A DNA stretch of 64,000 nt from Desulfovibrio sp. TomC (GTDB lineage: Bacteria > Desulfobacterota > Desulfovibrionia > Desulfovibrionales > Desulfovibrionaceae): NCBI RefSeq assembly GCF_000801335.2, contig NZ_JSEH01000015.1, positions 1-64,000 of the forward strand. Reading direction: 5' to 3'. The notes under the pieces are model-generated. The model ran no database searches. It worked only from the letters and a program-made list of their open reading frames with translations, and was not told the DNA's origin. The position numbers and the translations under genes were made by a program. How positions within the stretch are numbered: position 1 is the first letter of the stretch; each line of letters begins with the position of its first letter. Of this stretch, positions 56,997-64,000 are shown in pieces.

Positions 56997-58229
56997 CTAG
57001 CAGGCCTTGATCGGAGCCTGGGACAGCCCGAAGGCGTCGTGTAGGGTCCGAACGGCGAGTTCGAGGTACTTTTCCTCGATCAGGCAGGTAATCTTAATCT
57101 CGGAGGTGGCGATCATCAGAATATTGATGTTTTCCTTCTTGAGGATGGTGAACATCATGGAGGCGACGCCGGAGTGGCTGCGCATCCCCACGCCAATGAC
57201 CGAGACCTTGCAGACGTTGGTGTCGTGCTGGATTTCCGCCGCGCCGATTTCCGGCTTGAGCCTTCCCAGGATATCCATGGTCTTGTCCAGGTTGCCCCGG
57301 GAGATGGTAAAGGTCATGTCGGTGCGGCCTTCGCGGCCGGTGTTCTGGATGATCATGTCCACCAGAATGCCGGCCTCGGCAATGGGGGAGAAGATGGCGG
57401 CGGCCACGCCTGGGCGGTCGATGACGTTTCTGACCGTGATGCGGCACTGGTCCTTGTCGTAGGCGATGCCCGAAACCAGCACGTCTTCCATTTCCGTATC
57501 CTCCGAAGTGACCAGGGTGCCGGGATCGTCGGTAAACGTCGAGCGGACCCGAACCGGTACGTTGTATTTCTTGGCTAATTCCACCGAACGAATCTGCAGG
57601 ACTTTGGCCCCCATGCTGGAGAATTCCAGCATCTCGTCATAGGAAATGCGGTCGAGCTTTCGGGCCGTGCTGCACAGGTTGGGATCGGTGGTGTAGACGC
57701 CGTTGACATCGGTATAGATTTCGCAGACCTCGGCATCAAGGGCCGCGGCCAGGGCCACGCCGGTGGTGTCGGAGCCGCCCCGACCCAGGGTGGTCGGCCG
57801 GCCGAGGCAGTCAACCCCCTGGAAGCCGGCCACCACCAGGACGTCGTAGTCCTCAAGCAGCCCCAAGAGGCGCGGGGTGTCGATTTCCATGATGCGCGCC
57901 CGGGTGAAATTGGAATTGGTGGTGATGGGAATCTGAAAGCCGAGCAGGGACCGGGCGCGAAGCCCCGCATCTTTGCACAGCATGGCGAAAAGGGCCACGG
58001 ACACCTGTTCGCCGGTAGTCACCATCACGTCGAGTTCAGCCGGATCGGGATCAGGGGAAAATTCCCGGGCCAGTTCGAGCAGCCGGTTGGTTTCGCCGGA
58101 CATGGCCGAAAGGGCCACCACCAGTTTGTACCCGGCGGCGTGGGCTTTTTGCGCCCGGTTAAGGACCAGGCGCATCCGCTCCAGGCCCTTCACCGACGTG
58201 CCGCCGTATTTTTGCACCATAATCCGCAT
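56997..58229 (-). CDS. lysC: Aspartate kinase
   Basis: 410 residues. N-terminal VQKYGGTSVKGLERM, catalytic FQGVDCLGRPTTLGRGGSDTT, and two C-terminal ACT domains (about 265-400) for feedback by lysine or threonine. First step of lysine, threonine and methionine synthesis. ATG 58229 follows GGAGG; a longer open frame upstream enters the tsaE gene and is not coding here. About 44 bases downstream of tsaE. Confidence 0.96.
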   Translation of the reverse strand: MRIMVQKYGGTSVKGLERMRLVLNRAQKAHAAGYKLVVALSAMSGETNRLLELAREFSPDPDPAELDVMVTTGEQVSVALFAMLCKDAGLRARSLLGFQIPITTNSNFTRARIMEIDTPRLLGLLEDYDVLVVAGFQGVDCLGRPTTLGRGGSDTTGVALAAALDAEVCEIYTDVNGVYTTDPNLCSTARKLDRISYDEMLEFSSMGAKVLQIRSVELAKKYNVPVRVRSTFTDDPGTLVTSEDTEMEDVLVSGIAYDKDQCRITVRNVIDRPGVAAAIFSPIAEAGILVDMIIQNTGREGRTDMTFTISRGNLDKTMDILGRLKPEIGAAEIQHDTNVCKVSVIGVGMRSHSGVASMMFTILKKENINILMIATSEIKITCLIEEKYLELAVRTLHDAFGLSQAPIKAC

Positions 58230-58273
58230 GGTAGCCTCCAAAAAATGCCGGGGGACAGGCTTCCCCGGATAGC

Positions 58274-58783
58274 TCAGTCGTCCACAAGATCCGGGCAGAC
58301 CGCAGCCAGGGCGGCCAGGGCGGCACAGCCCCGTTCCCCGCTGGCGCTCATCCGACATAACCGGCCGGACGCGGCCGGCAGCCAGTCGCATTCCAGCCGG
58401 TGGGGCGGATGCATGTCCCGGGGCAGATGCTCGGCCCATTCCACGACCACGATGGCGTCGTTTTCCGCCGCCGCTTCCAGGTGTTCCTCAACCGATGGAT
58501 CGCCGCCGGGTATCCGGTAGAGATCGACGTGGAACACTTCCGGCCGGGTCGGGTAGACATTGACGATGTTGAAACTCGGACTGGCCACTTCGGCGTCGTC
58601 CCCGCCGGGCAGCGCGCCGGCCAGTCCCCGGACCAGGGTGGTTTTGCCCGATCCGAGGTCCCCGCGCAAGAGCAGGGAGGCCCGCCTGGCCGCATCGGCC
58701 AGGATAGCGGCCAAGGCCCGGCCAAGGGCCAAGGTGGCTGCCTCATCCGGCAGCCGCAAGGAAAGAGTGGGGCTGGAAGCCAT
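58274..58783 (-). CDS. tsaE: tRNA threonylcarbamoyladenosine biosynthesis ATPase TsaE
   Basis: 169 residues. Walker A GDLGSGKTTLVRGLA, then SPSFNIVNVYP and the Walker-B-like HVDLYRI, and VVVEWAEHLP, the standard TsaE signature. Partner of TsaB and TsaD in t6A modification of ANN-decoding tRNAs. 8 bases downstream of the CBS gene and upstream of lysC. Confidence 0.93.
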   Translation of the reverse strand: MASSPTLSLRLPDEAATLALGRALAAILADAARRASLLLRGDLGSGKTTLVRGLAGALPGGDDAEVASPSFNIVNVYPTRPEVFHVDLYRIPGGDPSVEEHLEAAAENDAIVVVEWAEHLPRDMHPPHRLECDWLPAASGRLCRMSASGERGCAALAALAAVCPDLVDD

Positions 58784-58791
58784 GCGCCGGA

Positions 58792-59244
58792 CTATTTTTT
58801 TAACAGCGTGCCCAGGATGTCCTGCATCCCGATGATGCCGACAATGACGCCGCCGTCCACCACCGGAATGGTGTGGTAGCCCTTGTCGGTCATAAGCGTG
58901 GCCACTTCGTCGATGGGGGTGGCCGAGGTCACCGTCACCGGGGAGGCGGTCATGGCGTGGAAAGCGGTCAGGGCCGACATCTTTTCCACTTCCCGATCCA
59001 GGTCCTTCATGGAACCAAGCGGAATAAAGCCGTCAAGGAGCGAGAAGACCGAGGGCAGGGAGAGCTTTTTCTGCTGGGCCACCAGATCGGACTGGCACAG
59101 GATGCCGGTGATGGTTCCGGCGGCATTGACCACGGGAACGCCGTTATAACCCTTGTCTAAAAGGAGCTGGGCGGCGGCGCTGATTTCAGTGTCTTCGGCG
59201 ATGGTGACGACGTTTGCGGTCATCACGTCTTTGGCTGTGAGCAT
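58792..59244 (-). CDS. CBS-domain pair protein
   Basis: 150 residues, two CBS domains (about 5-60 and 90-148) with AKDVMTANVVTI, GVPVVNAAGTITGI and GYHTIPVVDGGVIVGIIG. Probably binds adenosine nucleotides and acts as a regulatory module; partner unknown. Sits 3 bases after the NAD(P)HX repair gene in the same operon. Confidence 0.9.
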   Translation of the reverse strand: MLTAKDVMTANVVTIAEDTEISAAAQLLLDKGYNGVPVVNAAGTITGILCQSDLVAQQKKLSLPSVFSLLDGFIPLGSMKDLDREVEKMSALTAFHAMTASPVTVTSATPIDEVATLMTDKGYHTIPVVDGGVIVGIIGMQDILGTLLKK

Positions 59245-59247
59245 CCG

Positions 59248-60792
59248 TTACTCCGTGAGGGCATGGGGCAGTATATTTGCGATTTCCGAGGCCAGATTGC
59301 CCCGCGCGGGATAAGCGTCGGCGAGCAATTCGCCAGCGCGTCCATGCCAATACACTGCAAGGCTGGCGGCGAGCAAGGGGGAAAGACCCCTGGCCGCGAG
59401 GCTCCCGGCCAATCCGGACAGCACGTCGCCCGAGCCGCCAACGGCCAGGTTGGGGGCGATGACCGGACTGACGGCAATCAGCCCGTCCGGCATGGCCACC
59501 ACTGTGGCCGGCCCCTTGAGCACGGCCACGCAGCCAAAGCGGGCGGCCAACTCCCGGGCCGAGGCCGGCCGGTCGGCTTCGATCCCGGCAATGTTCGTCC
59601 CGAGCAGCCGGGCCGCTTCGCCGGGATGGGGCGTCATAACGGCATTCGGGCCGATCTTTTGGGCCAGCTGCGGCGAGGCGGCCAGGAAATAGAGGGCGTC
59701 GGCGTCGAGAATGACCGGACAGGGCAGGGGGAGCAGGGCGTCCAGGAACCCGGCCGTGTCGCTGTGGCGGCCAAGGCCCGGCCCCAGGGCCACCGCCCCG
59801 GCTCCGGCCGCGAAATCGCGCACGGCTGCGGCATCGGCAGCGCAGAAATGGTGGCCCGATCCGATCGGCATGGTCATGACGTCGGGAAATCCAGCCTTGA
59901 GGGACACCTCGACCGCTCCGGGGCAGGCGATGCTGACCAGCCCCGATCCGGCCCGAAGCGCCCCCAGTCCGGCCAAAAGCGGTGCCCCGGTCAGGCCGCG
60001 GCTGCCGCCGACCACCACCACCCGCCCGGCGCTGCCCTTGTGCAGCGTCGGCGAAACCGGTCCCAGTGCGCCAAGGATGCGCCGGGTGATGCGCCCGGCC
60101 CGGCAGGGATGGCGCTCCCGCACAACTTTTGGAATGCCGATCTCGCGCACCAGCAGCCGCCCGACATATGGAGCGGCCTGCTCCGTCACCAACCCGGTTT
60201 TGGCCGCTTCAAAGGTCGCCGTGGCCTGGGCCGTCACCGCCACCGGCGAAGGCCGGCCGGTGGCGCCGTTCAGGCCTGACGGAATGTCCAGGGCAAAAAT
60301 ATACGACCGCTTGGCCAGCCCGTTGACCGCCGCAATCACGTCGGCCAGCTCCGGACGCACGGGGCCGCTCAGTCCCGTCCCCAGCAGGCCGTCGACCAGG
60401 ATGTCCGGCGCATCAATCCCGGACAAGTCCACTCGCGCCAGCGGCACCATCTCCAAGCCCAGCGTTGCCGCCAACCGGACATTATAGCCTGCAGCGCCCC
60501 GGTAGTTGCCCCTTGGCCGGGCCAGGGCCACCGTGACCCGCGCTCCCCGGTTGTCCAGATGTCTGGCCAAGGCCACGGCATCGCCGCCGTTGTTGCCCGG
60601 ACCAGCCAGGAGCAGCACCCGCTTGCCGGCCACCTTGCCCACCTCGCCAAGCAGGGCGTGCATGGCCTCTCGGCTGGCGTTCTCCATGAGCGCCAGAAAC
60701 GACATGCCGCACTCGGCCACACAGGCCGCATCCCACCCGGCAATTTCCGTCGGCGTCGGCAAGGGGTCAAAGTAACGATGGTCGAGGAGCAT
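59248..60792 (-). CDS. nnr: Bifunctional NAD(P)H-hydrate epimerase/dehydratase
   Basis: 514 residues. N-terminal epimerase domain (about 1-215) with LLLAGPGNNGGDAVALARHL and ALDIPSGLNGATG; C-terminal ADP-dependent dehydratase domain (about 225-505) with HKGSAGRVVVVGGS, ALGPGLG, VMTPHPGEAARLLG and the catalytic region LAVGGSGDVLSG. Repairs hydrated NADH and NADPH. ATG 60792 follows AAGGAG. First gene of the nnr-CBS-tsaE-lysC run. Confidence 0.95.
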   Translation of the reverse strand: MLLDHRYFDPLPTPTEIAGWDAACVAECGMSFLALMENASREAMHALLGEVGKVAGKRVLLLAGPGNNGGDAVALARHLDNRGARVTVALARPRGNYRGAAGYNVRLAATLGLEMVPLARVDLSGIDAPDILVDGLLGTGLSGPVRPELADVIAAVNGLAKRSYIFALDIPSGLNGATGRPSPVAVTAQATATFEAAKTGLVTEQAAPYVGRLLVREIGIPKVVRERHPCRAGRITRRILGALGPVSPTLHKGSAGRVVVVGGSRGLTGAPLLAGLGALRAGSGLVSIACPGAVEVSLKAGFPDVMTMPIGSGHHFCAADAAAVRDFAAGAGAVALGPGLGRHSDTAGFLDALLPLPCPVILDADALYFLAASPQLAQKIGPNAVMTPHPGEAARLLGTNIAGIEADRPASARELAARFGCVAVLKGPATVVAMPDGLIAVSPVIAPNLAVGGSGDVLSGLAGSLAARGLSPLLAASLAVYWHGRAGELLADAYPARGNLASEIANILPHALTE

Positions 60793-60824
60793 GACGATCT
60801 CCTTTATGAGAGGAAGAAAAAGAG

Positions 60825-60866
60825 AAGAATGCCTCCGGCGGCCGGGAGGGGGTTACCCCCTCCCGG
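60825..60866 (+). repeat. Dispersed hairpin element, copy 3 (opposite orientation)
   Basis: Conserved flank as AAGAATGCCTCCGGCGG, then perfect 11-base arms CCGGGAGGGGG/CCCCCTCCCGG with loop TTA. Upstream of nnr. Confidence 0.8.
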
Positions 60867-60878
60867 ACCCTCCCGGTC

Positions 60879-60928
60879 TGGGGGCTTTCGTCGGGGCAGT
60901 CAAAGCACTGCCCCGACGAAAGCCCCCA
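60879..60928. repeat. 22-base perfect inverted repeat
   Basis: Two fully complementary 22-base arms (beginning TGGGGGCTTTCG) around loop CAAAGC. The strongest hairpin in the window. It directly follows repeat copy 3 and precedes copy 4, in the gap between acpS and nnr. Confidence 0.9.
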
Positions 60929-61030
60929 AACAGGAAATATCCGAAAAGAGAAAAAAAGGGAGATAGCGTCCATTGTTCCACTTTCATTCACCGACTTGGT
61001 AACGCACCCAGACAAAAGACTTTCCCCCAG

Positions 61031-61080
61031 GTGGGATTCCAAAGGGCACTGCCCTTTGGCCGCCGGAGCATTCTTCCTCT
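61031..61080 (-). repeat. Dispersed hairpin element, copy 4
   Basis: Perfect 9-base arms CCAAAGGGC/GCCCTTTGG with loop ACT, then CCGCCGGAGCATTCTT. Immediately past the acpS stop. Confidence 0.75.
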
Positions 61081-61090
61081 CTCTTCTCTC

Positions 61091-61462
61091 CTATCCTTCC
61101 AATATCACCACCGCAGCGGCGGTGGCGCGGCTGTGGGTGATGCTGAGGTGCCAGGAGGTTGCGCCCAGGGCGGCGGCCCGGGCCAGGGCCGGGCCGGAAA
61201 GCGTCAGACTGGGGCGGCCGGCGGCGTTGGAGAGGATTTCCAGGGTGTGGAAGGCGACGCCTTGGGCAAAGCCGGTGCCGAGAGCCTTGGCTGCGGCTTC
61301 CTTGGCGGCGAACAGGCCGGCGGTGCGGGCCAGGGCAATGGCCGGCAGCGCGGCCCGCTCGGCCGGGGTGAGAATGCGGGCGGTGAACCGGTCGCCGAAC
61401 TGGGCGAGCGCGGCCTCGATGCGTTCGAGTTCCACCACGTCGATGCCAAGGCCGCAGATCAT
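61091..61462 (-). CDS. acpS: Holo-[acyl-carrier-protein] synthase
   Basis: 123 residues. GLGIDVVELERIEAA at the start (metal Asp), FAAKEAAAKALGTG (catalytic Glu/Lys) and a C-terminal WHLSITHSRATAAAVV. Moves 4'-phosphopantetheine from CoA to ACP. ATG 61462 lies 8 bases after the pdxJ stop, the classical pdxJ-acpS pair. Confidence 0.95.
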   Translation of the reverse strand: MICGLGIDVVELERIEAALAQFGDRFTARILTPAERAALPAIALARTAGLFAAKEAAAKALGTGFAQGVAFHTLEILSNAAGRPSLTLSGPALARAAALGATSWHLSITHSRATAAAVVILEG

Positions 61463-61470
61463 GGGCGGCT

Positions 61471-62196
61471 CTAGTCGGGAAAGCGGCTGATGACGGCGCA
61501 CATGGTGGAGACGGCCTCGACCAGGCCGGTCAGCACGGCCCGGGCAATGATGCTGTGGCCGATGGAATATTCGCTGATGCCGGAGGTTTCTTTGAAGGCA
61601 TATATGTTGTTGTAGTCGAGGCCGTGCCCGAGGTTGACGCCAAGGCCGGCCTGGCGGGCCAGAGGAATGGCGGCCAGCAGCCGGTCGAGTTCGATTTTGC
61701 GGGCGGCTGGGGTGGCGGCGTCGGCAAAGGCTCCGGTGTGGAGTTCGACGAAGGCTGCGCCAACGGCAACGGCAGCTTCGATCTGGCGCGGATCAGGGTC
61801 GATAAAAAGGCTGGTCGGGATGCCGGCATCGGCCAGGGAGGCGACATAGCCGGCCAGTTCGGTCTCGCGGCCGGCCACGCCAAGGCCGCCTTCGGTGGTC
61901 AGCTCCTGGCGTTTTTCCGGGACGAGGCAGACCATATCCGGCCGACGCTTGAGGGCAATGGCGCGCATTTCTTCGGTGGCGGCCATTTCCAGATGCAGGC
62001 GGGTCTTGACCGTCTCGCGCAAGACATGGACGTCGCGGTCGCCGATGTGCCGCCGGTCTTCGCGCAGATGGACGATTATGGCCCGGGCGCCGCCGAGTTC
62101 GGCCAGGGCGGCGGCAGCCACAGGATCGGGGCTTTGGGCCAGCCGGGCCTGACGGATGGTGGCCACATGATCGACGTTGACCGCAAGCAGGGGCAT
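61471..62196 (-). CDS. pdxJ: Pyridoxine 5'-phosphate synthase
   Basis: 241 residues. [15 protein letters not shown] at the start, [31 protein letters not shown] and GHGLDYNN near the end, with all PdxJ active-site stretches present. Last step of DXP-dependent vitamin B6 synthesis. ATG 62196 follows AAGGAG; the upstream extension of the frame is not coding. Confidence 0.97.
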   Translation of the reverse strand: MPLLAVNVDHVATIRQARLAQSPDPVAAAALAELGGARAIIVHLREDRRHIGDRDVHVLRETVKTRLHLEMAATEEMRAIALKRRPDMVCLVPEKRQELTTEGGLGVAGRETELAGYVASLADAGIPTSLFIDPDPRQIEAAVAVGAAFVELHTGAFADAATPAARKIELDRLLAAIPLARQAGLGVNLGHGLDYNNIYAFKETSGISEYSIGHSIIARAVLTGLVEAVSTMCAVISRFPD

Positions 62197-62421
62197 GGCG
62201 CTCTCCTTAATACAGTATCTGGAAATGGTATGCGTTTTACAAGTTGGAGGCAACCGGGCAGGGCGGGCCGGGGATTATTGACAAACGTCCGACGAATCCG
62301 TAAGTGCGACTCACTTTCTTTGATGACGGGGCGCTGTCGCTTTTCTCTGGCAGTCTCCAGCCCCGTTCCCCGCCCGGCGCATGTCGCCCGCGGGGGCAAA
62401 CCCTAACAACGAGAATAGGTT

Positions 62422-63762
62422 ATGAATCTTTGTATCGTAGGAACCGGGTACGTTGGTTTGGTGAGCGCCGCCTGCTTCGCCGAGATGGGCAATGATGTCT
62501 GCTGCGTGGACGTCAATCCCACCATCGTCGAAAATCTGCGTCAGGGCAAAATCCACATCTACGAACCGGGACTCGATGAACTGGTCAAGCGCAACGTGGC
62601 CGAGGGCCGTCTGCGTTTCACCACCAAGGTTGCCGAGGGCATGGAGAACGCGCTGTTCGTGTTCGTCACTGTCGGCACCCCGCCCCGTGAAGACGGATCC
62701 TGCGACCTTTCGTTCGTGTATCAGGTGGCCCGCGACATTGGCGCCAACATGAAGGACTATAAGATCGTTGTCGACAAATCCACCGTGCCGGTTGGAACCG
62801 CCGACGAAGTGCGCAAGCTCATTGGCGAAGAGCTGAAAAAACGTGAAGAGCTCATTGAATTCGATGTGGTGTCCAATCCGGAGTTTTTGAAGGAAGGCGA
62901 CGCCATCAACGACTTTTTCAAACCTGACCGCGTTGTCGTCGGCACGGACAACGTGCGCACGGGCGAGCTGTTAAAGGCCTTGTACGCGCCTTATGCCCGC
63001 AGCCGCGAAAAGGTCATTGTCATGGGCGTGCGCTCGGCCGAGATGACCAAGTACGCCGCCAACTGCATGCTGGCCACCAAGATTTCGTTTATAAACGAAG
63101 TGGCCAACATCTGCGAGCAGGTCGGCGCGGATGTGCGCGACGTGCGCATGGGCATCGGTTCCGACCACCGCATCGGCTACCAGTTCATCTACCCGGGCCT
63201 GGGCTACGGCGGCTCCTGCTTCCCCAAGGACGTCAAGGCGCTGATCGACACCGCCCGCAAGATCGGCTTTGAGCCGGAACTGCTGGCCGCTGTGGATGAG
63301 GTCAACAAGCGTCAGAAGCATGTGCTGAGCAAAAAGATTGAGGAGTACTTCGCTCCCCAGGGCGGCGTCAAAGGCAAGACCCTGGCCCTGTGGGGCCTGG
63401 CTTTCAAGGCCAACACCGACGACGTCCGCGACGCCTCGGCTTTTGAGCTGATTGCCGATCTGACGGCCAAGGGGATGCGCGTGCTGGCCTATGACCCGGT
63501 TGCCGGTCCCAACACCCGGGCCCATTTCAAGGGCAACGACCTGCTGACCGTGGTCGAAGAGCAGTACGCGGTACTGGAAAAGGCCGACTGTCTGGCCGTG
63601 GTCACGGAATGGAACCAGTTCCGCAACCCGGATTTCGGCCGCATCAAAAAGACCCTCAAGGCCCCGATCATCTTCGACGGCCGTAACCTGTATTCCCCGC
63701 AGCTGTTGGCCGACCTCGGTCTGGTCTACTTCTGCATCGGTCGCCCGGCTCCCAAGTTCTAG
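62422..63762 (+). CDS. ugd: UDP-glucose 6-dehydrogenase
   Basis: 446 residues, full length. NAD motif GTGYVGLVSAACFAEMG, VDKSTVPVGTADEV, NPEFLKEGDAI, catalytic GGSCFPKD (Cys 266) and C-terminal LWGLAFKANTDDVRDA. Oxidises UDP-glucose to UDP-glucuronate for surface polysaccharides. Divergent from pdxJ, monocistronic, with a strong terminator. Confidence 0.97.
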   Translation: MNLCIVGTGYVGLVSAACFAEMGNDVCCVDVNPTIVENLRQGKIHIYEPGLDELVKRNVAEGRLRFTTKVAEGMENALFVFVTVGTPPREDGSCDLSFVYQVARDIGANMKDYKIVVDKSTVPVGTADEVRKLIGEELKKREELIEFDVVSNPEFLKEGDAINDFFKPDRVVVGTDNVRTGELLKALYAPYARSREKVIVMGVRSAEMTKYAANCMLATKISFINEVANICEQVGADVRDVRMGIGSDHRIGYQFIYPGLGYGGSCFPKDVKALIDTARKIGFEPELLAAVDEVNKRQKHVLSKKIEEYFAPQGGVKGKTLALWGLAFKANTDDVRDASAFELIADLTAKGMRVLAYDPVAGPNTRAHFKGNDLLTVVEEQYAVLEKADCLAVVTEWNQFRNPDFGRIKKTLKAPIIFDGRNLYSPQLLADLGLVYFCIGRPAPKF

Positions 63763-63787
63763 CCGACGATTGATCCATAACGGATGT

Positions 63788-63818
63788 AAGAGGGCGGGAA
63801 ACTGCCCTCTTTTTTTTG
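63788..63818 (+). terminator. Rho-independent terminator of ugd
   Basis: AGAGGGC/GCCCTCT arms with a run of eight T. Confidence 0.93.
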
Positions 63819-64000
63819 TCTGGGGGTGTTGTCAGTTGCACCCTGCCCTGGTCTGGGCGCAGCGGTGCGCACCGCCAGAGAGCGGGCAAGCCCCAATTCC
63901 ATGCCCGGCAACCCCGTCAGGGACGGGGCACACCAGGAGCCTTGGGCCAGCTCGGAAGGGCACATACGTGGCGGGGACAGGAAGCCGTGAAAGTGGGCTG
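63819..64000. other. GC-rich end region, possibly a structured RNA
   Basis: No coding frame I trust. Several stems: palindrome CGGTGCGCACCG (63863-63874), CCCCGTC/GACGGGG (63912-63928), and outer TGCCCT/AGGGCA pairing. Could be a small RNA or the leader of a gene beyond the window. Confidence 0.3.

Overview
The window is a chromosomal segment from an anaerobic, GC-rich bacterium, most likely a sulfate reducer of the Desulfovibrionaceae (Desulfovibrio/Solidesulfovibrio type). This placement is inferred from gene content: AmmeMemo-type radical SAM enzymes, an archaeal-type phosphoglycerate mutase, citramalate synthase, osmoregulated glucan genes and many hybrid sensor kinases. No rRNA gene is present to confirm it. 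There is one tRNA gene and no insertion sequence, prophage or CRISPR array that I could recognise.

Layout. Bases 1-6000 are a visibly AT-richer glycan block on the + strand: a truncated sugar epimerase, a polyprenyl-phosphate glycosyltransferase and two large membrane proteins. Bases 6232-21284 hold the most unusual region. Two minus-strand operons flank one plus-strand tonB gene. Operon A (14055 down to 6232) encodes a TonB-dependent outer-membrane receptor, a complete ECF-type importer (S, fused A-A', T), a radical SAM enzyme, an unrecognised 382-residue protein and a class I methyltransferase. Operon B (21284 down to 15857) encodes a FecBCD-like binding protein, permease and ATPase, a paralogous methyltransferase, and a paralogous radical SAM enzyme fused to half of a periplasmic-binding-protein fold. 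I read these as two import-and-process modules for one or two related scarce compounds, such as a metal chelate, corrinoid or other cofactor. The substrate cannot be told from sequence.

Bases 22072-50202 carry a MEDS-domain sensor with a hybrid kinase, a PHP phosphoesterase, phosphoglycerate mutase with an NMN adenylyltransferase-like gene, opgGH for osmoregulated glucans, a SulP transporter with an unusual large insert, an orphan BMP lipoprotein, a YgiQ radical SAM protein, a CHASE2 adenylate cyclase with its FecR-like partner, acetyl-CoA synthetase, a zinc-ribbon protein, a Nif3-family protein, tRNA(CAU), a thioredoxin-reductase-like enzyme and a second hybrid kinase with a phosphotransfer domain.

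Bases 50379-53962 contain a WD40/CobW-GTPase/small-protein operon behind a Fur-like palindrome, a small hypothetical gene and a universal stress protein. Bases 54051-62196 are a minus-strand housekeeping run: acyltransferase, cimA, lysC, tsaE, a CBS protein, nnrE/D, acpS and pdxJ. UDP-glucose dehydrogenase follows on the + strand at the right end. Four copies of a dispersed intergenic hairpin element lie between 50300 and 61082.
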